Below, piece after piece: positions 1 to 7,051 of a DNA stretch of 10,165 bases (positions are counted from its first letter, which is position 1; every line of letters begins with the position of its first letter). Source of the DNA: Candidatus Zhuqueibacterota bacterium (GTDB lineage Bacteria > KSB1 > UBA2214); the NCBI GenBank assembly GCA_022706175.1, contig JAKJDB010000049.1:1-10165 (forward strand). Reading direction: 5' to 3'. The position numbers were made by a program, and so were the translations under genes. The notes beneath the pieces are model-generated. The model did not search any database and had not been told where the DNA came from. It saw only the letters and a program-made list of their open reading frames with translations.

Positions 1-1532
1 CCCCACTCGTAGGCCTTGTCGCGATGGACGATCACGGACAGGGCGTCGACCGCCTCTCCGTTGAGCAGCATATCGAGCTTGACCACCGGGCCTTCACGAA
101 AGCCGAGGAATTCATAATCAAAGGAGGCATAGCCGCGGGTGACCGATTTCAGCTTGTCGTAAAAATCAAAGATCACTTCCGCCAGCGGAAATTCATAATG
201 CATGTTGACGCGTTGACTGTCGATGTATTCGGTGTTGATATAGATGCCGCGCCGTTCCCGCGAGATGGCCATGATGGCGCCAATATACTCTGACGGCGTG
301 AGGATGCTGGAGCGGATGTAGGGCTCTTCCACATGATCGATATCGTTGGCCGAGGGCAGGTTGGCGGGATTATCCATCACCAGCATTTCGCCGCGCGTGG
401 TGAACACATGGTATTCCACGTTGGGCACGGTGCTGACCAGATCGAGATTGTATTCGCGCTCCAACCGCTCCTGCACGATCTCCATGTGCAGCAGCCCGAG
501 AAAGCCGCAGCGGAAGCCAAAGCCCAGTGCCAGCGAGGTCTCGGGTTCGTAGAACAATGAAGAGTCGTTCAGTTTCAGCTTTTCCAGCGCCGAGCGCAGA
601 TCCTCATAGTTCTCCGCCGCCGAGGGGAACAGGCCGCTGAACACCATGGGCTTGATGTCGCGGTAGCCGGGCAGCGGCTCGGTGTCGGGAAAGGCGGCGT
701 CGATAATGGTGTCGCCCACCTTGGTGTCGCGCACCTCTTTGACGCCGGAGATGAGATAGCCGGTCTCGCCGGCTTCGAGAAAGTCTTTTTTGATCTGTTT
801 CAGCCGCAGGATGCCCACCTCCTGGATCTGAAAGGTGCGGCCAGTGGAGTGAAACTGGATCATCTGGTCGGGATACAGCTTGCCCTGCATCACCCGCACA
901 TGGGCCACGGCGCCGCGGTACGAGTTGAACACCGAATCAAAGATCAGGGCGCGCGTCGGCGCATCCACCTCGCCCTGCGGCGGCGGAATGCGCTGCACCA
1001 CGGCCTCGAGCACCTCTTCGATGCCGGTGCCCGCTTTGGCGCTGGCTAGCAGAATCTCCTGCTCTTTGCAGCCCAGCAGATCGATGATCTGATGCTTGAT
1101 GGCGTCCACATCGATGTTGGGCAGATCGATCTTGTTGATGATCGGGATGATCTCGAGGTTGTTGTCGATGGCCAGGTACAGGTTGGAGACGGTCTGCGCT
1201 TCAATGCCCTGCGAGGCATCGACGATCAGCAGTGCGCCCTCGCAGGCGGCCAGGCTGCGCGACACCTCATAGGTGAAATCCACGTGGCCCGGCGTGTCGA
1301 TGAGGTTGAGCAGATAGGTCACGCCGTTACGGGCTTTATATTCCATGGTGATGGGGTGCATCTTGATGGTGATGCCCCGCTCACGCTCCAGATCCATGCT
1401 GTCCAGCACCTGGTCTTTCATCTCATAGCGCGTCACCGCGCCGGTGGCCTCCAGCAGCCGGTCGGCCAGCGTGGATTTGCCGTGATCGATGTGGGCGATG
1501 ATGCAAAAATTTCTTATGGTGTCTTTGGCCAT
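1..1532 (-). CDS. lepA: Elongation factor 4 (LepA), C-terminus cut by the window edge
   Basis: Ribosome-associated translational GTPase (EF4), known to back-translocate or remodel stalled ribosomes; cytoplasmic with some membrane association. Read on the minus strand, the protein begins [20 protein letters not shown], the canonical LepA start, with P-loop AHIDHGKST at residues 13-21, switch I RGITIK at 52-57, DTPGH at 79-83 (H83 is the EF-Tu-type catalytic histidine) and NKID at 133-136. Domain II follows, then the EF-G-like domains. The last visible residues ([14 protein letters not shown]) match the start of the EF4-specific C-terminal domain. About 510 codons are visible against roughly 600 in the family, so some 90 residues lie beyond position 1. 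The ATG at 1532 gives the expected N-terminus; AAGGCGG lies about 17 nt upstream, farther than ideal. The gene is divergent from bshA. No frame break is seen. Identification is very secure. Confidence 0.97.
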   Translation of the reverse strand, partial: MAKDTIRNFCIIAHIDHGKSTLADRLLEATGAVTRYEMKDQVLDSMDLERERGITIKMHPITMEYKARNGVTYLLNLIDTPGHVDFTYEVSRSLAACEGALLIVDASQGIEAQTVSNLYLAIDNNLEIIPIINKIDLPNIDVDAIKHQIIDLLGCKEQEILLASAKAGTGIEEVLEAVVQRIPPPQGEVDAPTRALIFDSVFNSYRGAVAHVRVMQGKLYPDQMIQFHSTGRTFQIQEVGILRLKQIKKDFLEAGETGYLISGVKEVRDTKVGDTIIDAAFPDTEPLPGYRDIKPMVFSGLFPSAAENYEDLRSALEKLKLNDSSLFYEPETSLALGFGFRCGFLGLLHMEIVQERLEREYNLDLVSTVPNVEYHVFTTRGEMLVMDNPANLPSANDIDHVEEPYIRSSILTPSEYIGAIMAISRERRGIYINTEYIDSQRVNMHYEFPLAEVIFDFYDKLKSVTRGYASFDYEFLGFREGPVVKLDMLLNGEAVDALSVIVHRDKAYEW

Positions 1533-1606
1533 ACTGAATGGTGACGATCCGCCTTGAGGAGCTGTTTTTCAGGATTTTCTATTTAAGCAAAAATATGTTA
1601 AACAAC

Positions 1607-1635
1607 AAATTAGTGATTATTTTTCAATTTTTCAA
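1607..1635 (-). promoter_or_regulatory. Candidate lepA promoter
   Basis: On the minus strand TTGAAA (1635-1630) is followed after 17 nt by TAATTT (1612-1607), in the very AT-rich stretch 1565-1650 directly upstream of lepA. The -35 box matches sigma-70 consensus at five of six positions, but the -10 box at only three. If used, the leader would be about 65-70 nt. This is a spacing-and-composition guess; housekeeping promoters in FCB bacteria can differ from the E. coli consensus. Confidence 0.3.
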
Positions 1636-1651
1636 TAGAAAAGGTATGGGC

Positions 1652-1692
1652 AAACCCGGCCCACGGCTTCCAGGCCGTCCCGGCCGGCCTTT
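1652..1692. other. GC-rich stem-loop in the lepA-bshA intergenic region
   Basis: A compact inverted repeat stands out as a GC-rich island in AT-rich DNA. AAA (1652-1654) faces TTT (1690-1692), CCGGCC (1656-1661) pairs with GGCCGG (1682-1687), and ACGGC (1663-1667) pairs with GCCGT (1674-1678) around the 6-nt loop TTCCAG. Small internal loops separate the helices. On the plus strand it is followed by a modest T-rich stretch (TTTGCGGTTTTGG) and lies just upstream of the candidate bshA promoter. It could be an insulating terminator between the divergent genes or a dispersed repeat; its function is unknown. Confidence 0.5.
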
Positions 1693-1702
1693 GCGGTTTT
1701 GG

Positions 1703-1731
1703 TTGATTCATCGCCGGAAAATCAATATATT
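1703..1731 (+). promoter_or_regulatory. Candidate bshA promoter
   Basis: TTGATT (1703-1708) and TATATT (1726-1731) are separated by exactly 17 nt. They match sigma-70 consensus at four and five of six positions. A start site near 1738 would give a leader of about 90 nt before bshA. A 12-bp perfect palindrome (1733-1744) sits at the predicted start site, where a repressor could act. Confidence 0.45.
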
Positions 1732-1732
1732 G

Positions 1733-1744
1733 CCATTTAAATGG
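1733..1744. promoter_or_regulatory. Perfect 12-bp palindrome CCATTTAAATGG, candidate operator
   Basis: The sequence equals its own reverse complement over 12 bases and lies immediately downstream of the candidate bshA -10 box, a normal position for a repressor site. A second perfect palindrome, GGACCGGTCC (1793-1802), lies 26 nt before the bshA start. No regulator is known from the window, so an operator role is inferred from symmetry and position only. Confidence 0.3.
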
Positions 1745-1828
1745 GCGCACTTGCCGCTTCAGCCCGGTTGATTTTTTTTGATCCCCTGCGCTGGACCGGT
1801 CCGGTCTTGTTGAAACAGGAAAAAAAGC

Positions 1829-2962
1829 ATGAAAATCGCAATGGTCTGCTATCCAACCCACGGCGGCAGCGGCGTACTGGCCACCGAGCTGGGCATATGC
1901 CTGGCCCAGCGCGGGCATCAGGTGCATTTCATCAGCTATAGCTCTCCGTTTCGCCTGCGCGGATTTCAGCAGAACGTGTTCTATCATGAAGTGGACGTGT
2001 CGGCCTATCCGCTGTTCAAATTTCCGCCCTATGATCTTTCTCTGGCCACCAAGATCATGGAGGTGACGAAAGAGTACCAGTTGGACATCATTCACGCGCA
2101 TTACGCCATTCCCCATGCCATCAGCGCCTATCTGGCGCGGCAGATGATGTCCGGCCAGGGCCCTAAAGTCGTCACTACGTTACATGGAACGGATATCACG
2201 CTGGTGGGTAAGGATGCCTCCTTTTATGAAGCAGTGCGCTTTGGCATCCTGCAGTCCGACGCGGTCACCGCGGTGTCTCATTACCTGGCGCAACGCACGC
2301 ATGATGAGTTTCACATCAGCAAAGAGATTCAGGTGATCCACAATTTTGTCGACACCGAGCGGTTTTCCGGATGCACGCAGAATTGCCGGCGCGATTTTTT
2401 CGCGCCCAACGGCGAAAAACTGCTCATGCACACCTCCAACTTTCGTCCGGTGAAACGGCTGTCCGATACGGTGAAAATTCTCGCCCGCGTGCGTCAGCAG
2501 GTGAATGCGCGGCTGCTGTTGGCCGGCGAGGGGCCGGATCGCCAGGAATCGCACGACTGGGCCGTCAAGCTGGGAGTGCACGATCACGTCATCTACCTGG
2601 GCACGCAGGATTACATTGAAAATCTTCTCGGCTGTGTCGACCTGTTTCTGCTGCCCAGCAGTGAAGAGAGTTTCGGCCTGGCCGCCCTGGAGGCCATGAG
2701 CTGCAGGACGCCGGTCATCGCCTCCAACATCGGCGGTCTGCCCGAGGTGGTCAGCCACGGCGTGGATGGCTATCTGTTCGCCGTGGGCGATGTGGAGGCC
2801 ATGGCGCAAGCGGCTGTGTCGCTGCTGCAGGATCCGCAGCGGTTGGCTGAATTTAGAAACCGGGCGCGGGAGAAAGCGGTGAGCCAATTCGATATGCACC
2901 GGATCGTGCCGCAGTACGAGCGACTGTATGAGCAGACGCTGCATCAAGAAACTGAGGGCTGA
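1829..2962 (+). CDS. bshA: N-acetyl-alpha-D-glucosaminyl L-malate synthase BshA
   Basis: GT4-family, GT-B fold glycosyltransferase catalysing the first step of bacillithiol synthesis: UDP-GlcNAc plus L-malate gives GlcNAc-malate. Cytosolic. The 377-residue length is typical. Family landmarks are all present: the N-terminal glycine loop HGGSG (11-15) after CYP, the FPPYDL block (65-70), [12 protein letters not shown] (86-97), TTLHGTDIT (116-124), the [10 protein letters not shown] block (201-210) that starts the donor-binding domain, and the EX7E motif (E280, E288) in [13 protein letters not shown], then NIGGLPEV. These blocks closely resemble Bacillus subtilis BshA as I recall it, which favours BshA over a generic GT4 enzyme. 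AGGA at 1817-1820 is spaced 8 nt from the ATG. The gene appears to be monocistronic. bshB (deacetylase) and bshC (cysteine ligase) are not in the window, so pathway completeness cannot be judged. Confidence 0.92.
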   Translation: MKIAMVCYPTHGGSGVLATELGICLAQRGHQVHFISYSSPFRLRGFQQNVFYHEVDVSAYPLFKFPPYDLSLATKIMEVTKEYQLDIIHAHYAIPHAISAYLARQMMSGQGPKVVTTLHGTDITLVGKDASFYEAVRFGILQSDAVTAVSHYLAQRTHDEFHISKEIQVIHNFVDTERFSGCTQNCRRDFFAPNGEKLLMHTSNFRPVKRLSDTVKILARVRQQVNARLLLAGEGPDRQESHDWAVKLGVHDHVIYLGTQDYIENLLGCVDLFLLPSSEESFGLAALEAMSCRTPVIASNIGGLPEVVSHGVDGYLFAVGDVEAMAQAAVSLLQDPQRLAEFRNRAREKAVSQFDMHRIVPQYERLYEQTLHQETEG

Positions 2963-3162
2963 TATCGAAAAATTGAAAGAGTCTTTGCTTTTTCAGTTTG
3001 ACGGACCGGCCGTAAAGCGGAAAAGGGGGCCCAATCGTGGTATGTTATTTGTTGTGTACAATATCCGGCGGCGCCCTCCAGTGTGGCTGTAGAAATTGAA
3101 TAGAATACAGCACGTCTACTCCCGCTTTTTTGACAGGGGGCAGCAAAAGTTATAAAAGCGGT

Positions 3163-3178
3163 TGGAAAAGCGAGTGCA
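3163..3178 (+). promoter_or_regulatory. Candidate sigma-54 (-24/-12) promoter for the two-component/envelope operon
   Basis: TGGAAAAGCGAGTGCA carries the invariant GG (3164-3165) and GC (3176-3177) with the exact N10 spacing, plus the flanking T before GG and TGCA at the -12 end. It departs from TGGCAC-N5-TTGCA at several other positions. It lies about 100 bp upstream of a gene pair that encodes an NtrC-family sigma-54 activator, so autoregulation is plausible. GG-N10-GC alone arises often by chance in GC-rich DNA. Confidence 0.35.
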
Positions 3179-3204
3179 GTTCCCCCTCTTGAGAGAGAGG
3201 ACAG

Positions 3205-3241
3205 GGAGTGTGTTGAGCGTCATCCGCTAAAAACACACCCC
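3205..3241 (+). other. Nested hairpin in the kinase mRNA leader
   Basis: GTGTGTT (3208-3214) pairs with AACACAC (3232-3238), and inside it AGCG (3216-3219) pairs with CGCT (3225-3228) around the loop TCATC. The outer stem can extend by G-C pairs after one A-C mismatch. No T-run follows, so it does not look like a terminator. It ends about 33 nt before the kinase ATG, which has no clear Shine-Dalgarno sequence, so it might modulate translation or mark an operator. Confidence 0.4.
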
Positions 3242-3273
3242 GGCAAAAACCCTCGATTAATTCGGTCAGCCAG

Positions 3274-4677
3274 ATGATCCGTAAACGGCTTTTGTGGCTT
3301 TTCGTCCTGCAGATACTGATGGTGTTGCTGGTCTCCGGACTTTATCTGCAGTACAAGTTGCGCACCACCCTGGAGAAGGAGCTGGGTAGCCGACTCGAGT
3401 CTCTGGCCGCGGTGATCGCCGGCCAGACCGATGGGGCGCTGATCAGCCTGCTGAGTCCGGGCGACGAAGGCGGCCGCATTCACAAGCGGATGCAGTCCCA
3501 TCTCGCCGGCCTGGCGCAAGCCGGACAGCTGAGCCGGGTGGTTCTATTCGACTCTTCAGGCCGCATCTGGCTGGACAGCCAAAACCGCGCGGCGATCGCC
3601 GAGCCCTATGGCCGATTTGAGTTCGACCGGCCCGAGATAGCGGCTACGCTGAGGGATCGCAACAGTCAGTCGCCGCTGTTCACCGGCCACGATGGTTTGT
3701 TGTACAAATCCGCCTATGCGCCTCTGCGGGCGGATGGCGCGGTCATCGGCGTGGTGGCGGTGGAGGGCAGCGCGACTTCACTGAACCGGGTGCGCGAAAT
3801 GCAGGCCACGCTGCTGCAGATCGGCGCCCTGTCGTTGCTGTTGGCCATCGGCCTGTCGTGGTTCACCTCGCAGCGGCTGACGCAGCCGCTGCAACAGCTG
3901 CGGCGGTCGGCTGAGAGGTTGAGCCGCGGCGAATGGGGGGAATCCATTGCGGTTTCCGGCGAGGATGAGATCGCCTTTTTGGCCCGCACCATGGAGGAGA
4001 TGCGCAAGAACAATCTGCAAAGGGTGGAGCAGCAGAAAGCCATGATGGCCGGCGTAGCCCACGAGCTGCGCAATCCCATCGGCGGCATCGAACTGTTCGC
4101 CGGCCTGATCCGCGATGAGGCGGCGGATGCCGAGTCGCGCCAACGCGCCGGCCGGATTTTGAAAGAGAGCCGCAACCTGCAGACCCTGGTGGAGAATTTT
4201 TTGGACTATGCACGGCCCATCACCAGCCGGCCCCAATCCTGCCGTGTATCCGATGGCTGGCAGGAGGCCGTCGATCTGTTGCAGAACGAGATCAACGCCA
4301 AACAGGTGCAGGTGGTTCGTACCGGCGACGGCCGGGTGTGGGCGGACCCGCAGCACCTGCGCCAGATGCTGATCAATCTGCTGCTCAATGCGGTGCAATC
4401 CATCGACCGCCAGGACGGCAGAGTCGAATTGCGCATCGCCCAGGAGGCCGGCGTCTGCACCCTCCAAGTGTCGGACAACGGTCGCGGCATTGCGAAGGAA
4501 CAGTGGGAAAAAATTTTCCAGCCTTTTTTCAGCAACAGGGAAAAAGGGCTGGGGCTGGGACTGGTAATGGTAAAAAGCCTCGCCGGCGCCAACAACGGCT
4601 CGGTCCGTCTGCTGGACAGCAACGCCGCCGGCTCGCGCTTTGAGCTGACGCTGCCGGCGGCGGGTAAAAAGGAATGA
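3274..4677 (+). CDS. Membrane sensor histidine kinase, NtrB/AtoS-like
   Basis: Inner-membrane sensor that autophosphorylates on histidine and probably passes the phosphate to the response regulator encoded 4 nt downstream. Predicted order over 467 residues: transmembrane helix about 5-24; extracytoplasmic sensor about 27-178, whose YKSAYAPLRADGAVIGVVAVEG segment (145-166) resembles a Cache/PAS-like fold; second helix about 180-197; HAMP linker about 198-250; dimerisation domain with the phospho-acceptor H263 in AHELRNPIGG; ATPase domain with N-box (LINLLLNAVQSI, N372), D-box DNGRG (401-405), F-box FQPFF (415-419) and G2 GLGLGL (425-430). All catalytic boxes are intact. The ATG at 3274 is the first in-frame ATG after an in-frame stop at 3214 and gives a normal positively charged N-terminus (MIRKR), although no strong ribosome-binding site precedes it. 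The ligand cannot be deduced. Confidence 0.93.
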   Translation: MIRKRLLWLFVLQILMVLLVSGLYLQYKLRTTLEKELGSRLESLAAVIAGQTDGALISLLSPGDEGGRIHKRMQSHLAGLAQAGQLSRVVLFDSSGRIWLDSQNRAAIAEPYGRFEFDRPEIAATLRDRNSQSPLFTGHDGLLYKSAYAPLRADGAVIGVVAVEGSATSLNRVREMQATLLQIGALSLLLAIGLSWFTSQRLTQPLQQLRRSAERLSRGEWGESIAVSGEDEIAFLARTMEEMRKNNLQRVEQQKAMMAGVAHELRNPIGGIELFAGLIRDEAADAESRQRAGRILKESRNLQTLVENFLDYARPITSRPQSCRVSDGWQEAVDLLQNEINAKQVQVVRTGDGRVWADPQHLRQMLINLLLNAVQSIDRQDGRVELRIAQEAGVCTLQVSDNGRGIAKEQWEKIFQPFFSNREKGLGLGLVMVKSLAGANNGSVRLLDSNAAGSRFELTLPAAGKKE

Positions 4678-4681
4678 GAGC

Positions 4682-6046
4682 ATGACTCCAATGCAAGCCC
4701 TGATCGTCGATGACAACGAGACCATGCGCGAAGCCATGGCGCAGATCCTCGCCAGATTGCCGATCAGCGTCGTTCAGGCTGCGGACGGCGAATCCGCTCT
4801 GGCCGCGCTGGCGGAGCGGCCGTTCGATCTGGTGGTGACCGATTATCGTTTGCCCGGCATGAACGGCCTGCAGGTGCTGCAGGAGATCAAGGCGCGGTGT
4901 CCGGCCACCGAGGTGCTGGTCATCACCGCGTATGGCACCATCGATCTGGCGGTGCAGGCCATGCATTACGGCGCTGCGGATTTTATCACCAAGCCGTTTT
5001 CTCAGGAAGAGTTTCGCCTGCGCATTCAAAAGATGGTGCAAAAGATCCTCGGCGACCGGCATATGGAACAGCCGGCGGATGCGGCCGGCCGGCCGGCGCA
5101 GGAGATGGATCCCAATCATCCGTTCGCCGAAATCATCGGTGAAAGCGAATGCATGCACGAGCTCTATCGCACCCTCGCCAAGGTGGCGCGCACCGATTCC
5201 TCGGTCATCCTCTACGGCGAAAGCGGCGTCGGCAAGGAGGTGGTGGCGCGCGCCATTCACGCCGCATCCGACCGCAGCGCGCATGCGTTCATCCGCGTGC
5301 ACTGCGGCGCGCTGGCGGAAGGGGTGCTGGAGTCCGAGCTGTTCGGCCATGAAAAGGGCGCGTTCACCGGCGCACTGAAACGGAAACGCGGCCGCTTCGA
5401 GCTGGCGCACAACGGCTCCATCTTTCTCGACGAGATCGGCGACATCTCCGCCTCCACGCAGATTAAATTGCTGCGCGTGCTGCAGGAGCGCGAGTTTGAA
5501 CGGGTGGGCGGTGAGGAGACGATCACTGTGAACGTCCGCGTCATCGCCGCCACCCATCGTGATCTGGAAAAGCTGGTGCACCAGGGACGGTTTCGCGAAG
5601 ATCTGTACTACCGTCTGCATATCATACCCATTTTTCTGCCGCCGCTGCGTGATCGCCGCGAGGACATACCGTTGCTCAGCGCTCATTTCCTTCGACGCAT
5701 CGGCCGTCAGCTGGGCCGGCCGGATTTGAAATTGGAGGACAGCGCTTTGGCCGCGCTGTACGACTATGCCTGGCCGGGGAATGTGCGCGAACTGGAAAAC
5801 GTGCTCGAACGCGCGGCGGTGATGGCTGAAACCGATTCCATCACAGCCGGCGACCTGCCGGTGCCGGCCTCCGTTAACCGCGCAGAAGCGAAAGCGCCGC
5901 TGGACGACCTCCTCGCCCGGGTGGAGAGAGAAGAGATCGAAAAAGCGCTGCGCCGGGCCAACGGCGTAAAAACCGAAGCCGCGCGACTGCTCGGCATCAA
6001 GACCAGCACGCTCTATTACAAGATGGAAAAATATGGACTGTCGTAA
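4682..6046 (+). CDS. NtrC-family sigma-54-dependent response regulator
   Basis: Cytoplasmic transcription activator of sigma-54 promoters, presumed partner of the preceding kinase. Three domains in 454 residues. The receiver (about 4-120) has phosphorylation site D54 (VVTDYRLPG), switch T82 and K104. The AAA+ domain (about 148-385) has Walker A GESGVGKE (179-186), the sigma-54 contact loop GAFTGA (226-231), Walker B IFLDEIG (D250, E251), the arginine-finger region FREDLYYRL (304-312) and [11 protein letters not shown] Fis-type helix-turn-helix (about 415-454) ends in [14 protein letters not shown]. The intact GAFTGA loop means it should truly engage sigma-54. AAAAAGGA before the ATG at 4682 overlaps the end of the kinase gene with good 8-nt spacing, which implies translational coupling. 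A second ATG lies three codons downstream. Target genes are unknown; its own operon is the natural candidate. Confidence 0.96.
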   Translation: MTPMQALIVDDNETMREAMAQILARLPISVVQAADGESALAALAERPFDLVVTDYRLPGMNGLQVLQEIKARCPATEVLVITAYGTIDLAVQAMHYGAADFITKPFSQEEFRLRIQKMVQKILGDRHMEQPADAAGRPAQEMDPNHPFAEIIGESECMHELYRTLAKVARTDSSVILYGESGVGKEVVARAIHAASDRSAHAFIRVHCGALAEGVLESELFGHEKGAFTGALKRKRGRFELAHNGSIFLDEIGDISASTQIKLLRVLQEREFERVGGEETITVNVRVIAATHRDLEKLVHQGRFREDLYYRLHIIPIFLPPLRDRREDIPLLSAHFLRRIGRQLGRPDLKLEDSALAALYDYAWPGNVRELENVLERAAVMAETDSITAGDLPVPASVNRAEAKAPLDDLLARVEREEIEKALRRANGVKTEAARLLGIKTSTLYYKMEKYGLS

Positions 6047-7051
6047 ATGACCTTTTGGCTGAAAATATCGCTTCCGCTGATGTTGTGCTGCTGCGTTACG
6101 GTGCAGGCGCAATCGACGGCCATCGATCGACTGGAACAGACGCTTGCGCAGCAACAGCGGCGCAGTCAAGAGATCGAGTCAGCGTGGCAACGCTTGCAGG
6201 CGCAATCCGATTCGCTCAGCCGGCTGATCGCGCCGCTTAAAGCGCAATCGCCATTGACTTTTTTCGAACGCCGCCGTCTGACGGCCTTGTTGGCAGACGC
6301 GCAACAGATCTCGGACCGTCTGGAGCAAACTGCGGCCGGCCGCAAGGAGGCCAGGCGGCTGCAGGACGTTCTCAGCCGCCGCCTGGACAGCCTTTATACC
6401 GCTTCCCTGGATTCCATCAGTCTGGAGTTGAAAAAACCGAACGGGATCTCACCCCGGGAAAAGAAGCGTCTGCTGGAGCAAATGGCGTTGTGGCAGGCAA
6501 AGCGTTTCAGCCTGCAGAGCCTGGCTGCGCCGGAGACGACTCCCGTGCCTTCTCCATTACTTGTGGAGAGCGACGATCTGCCGGAGGACATTGAACGAAA
6601 GGCCGATTATCTGCGCGACCGGTCGGATCAGTTGCGCAGCCAGGCCGGCCGGGTGGGCGACCGCGTCCATCAGGTACAGAAAGAGATCGCCCTGCGCCGC
6701 CGCATGGCCGATATGGTCAGCGATATGCGCGTGTTCGACTCCCGGGATGAGACCGCGCGCGCCGGCTCCACGGTTGACGTTGTGGCTCCGGGCCGCGAAT
6801 TGGAAACCGCGATGGGCAACAAAGCAGGCTATTACCCCTCCACCGCTTTTAGTCTGCAGCCGCCTGCTGAACTGCTCCTCAATTATGATTTTCGCAATCT
6901 GCCGGCGTACAGCCTGGACGGCTACCAGGAGCTGTTGGAAGTCGAAGAACAGAGATTGAAACGTCAGGCGGACAGCCTGGGGGTTCTGGCGCGCGCGTTC
7001 GACCAGCAGGCGCAGCAGCTGCGTTCCACCCTAATCAAGCAGCCCCAATGA
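6047..7051 (+). CDS. Exported coiled-coil protein of unknown family
   Basis: I do not recognise a family. The 334-residue product begins with a signal peptide (hydrophobic core 4-19, containing three consecutive cysteines at 14-16; likely signal peptidase I cleavage after VQA at 21). There is no proper lipobox, because the residue before the cysteines is Leu. The rest is rich in Gln, Arg, Leu, Glu and Ala with coiled-coil character at about 24-112, 181-222 and 294-328. A Pro-rich linker lies at 161-170. A less helical segment at about 240-290 contains GYYPSTAFSL and NYDFRNLPAYSLDGY. The ATG directly abuts the regulator's stop codon (TAAATG), so translation is probably coupled. The next gene overlaps by 4 nt. 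A soluble periplasmic scaffold, or an adaptor for the downstream barrel, is a reasonable guess from context only. Confidence 0.8.
   Translation: MTFWLKISLPLMLCCCVTVQAQSTAIDRLEQTLAQQQRRSQEIESAWQRLQAQSDSLSRLIAPLKAQSPLTFFERRRLTALLADAQQISDRLEQTAAGRKEARRLQDVLSRRLDSLYTASLDSISLELKKPNGISPREKKRLLEQMALWQAKRFSLQSLAAPETTPVPSPLLVESDDLPEDIERKADYLRDRSDQLRSQAGRVGDRVHQVQKEIALRRRMADMVSDMRVFDSRDETARAGSTVDVVAPGRELETAMGNKAGYYPSTAFSLQPPAELLLNYDFRNLPAYSLDGYQELLEVEEQRLKRQADSLGVLARAFDQQAQQLRSTLIKQPQ

Larger units (their letters stand above)
2963..3273. other. Intergenic region between bshA and the sensor kinase gene
   Basis: These 311 bases hold no convincing gene. Just after the bshA stop there is a weak A/T-rich inverted repeat (GAAAAA at 2967-2972 with TTTTTC at 2989-2994, inner AAA/TTT), which might serve as a poor terminator. 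Farther on, TTGACA (3130-3135) and TATAAA (3151-3156) resemble a sigma-70 promoter, but with a short 15-nt spacer. A sigma-54-like site and a nested hairpin, listed separately, follow before the kinase start. Confidence 0.6.

Noticed and set aside
24..1544. Several plus-strand open frames in the first 1.5 kb
   Set aside because: The minus strand here is one uninterrupted lepA frame with clear GTPase motifs; the plus-strand frames are shadows of it.
2180..2947. A 255-codon minus-strand open frame opposite bshA
   Set aside because: It is a mirror of a well-supported bshA gene, with no motifs of its own.
3130..3156. TTGACA / TATAAA pair as the main kinase-operon promoter
   Set aside because: The boxes are good, but the 15-nt spacer is shorter than the usual 16-18, so it is mentioned only within the intergenic entry.
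3778..4737. A 319-codon minus-strand open frame opposite the sensor kinase
   Set aside because: The kinase motifs are all on the plus strand; the reverse product has no domain and no plausible start context.
6047..6115. Possible lipoprotein signal in the coiled-coil protein (three Cys at residues 14-16)
   Set aside because: A lipobox needs Ala, Gly or Ser just before the Cys; here it is Leu. A signal peptidase I site (VQA) follows, so ordinary export is more likely.
4529..6169. A 546-codon open frame on the minus strand, longer than the response regulator gene it covers
   Set aside because: The plus strand encodes a complete NtrC-family protein with every motif intact. The antisense frame is rich in His, Gln, Arg and Ala with no recognisable domain, as expected when GC-rich codons leave the opposite strand free of stops.
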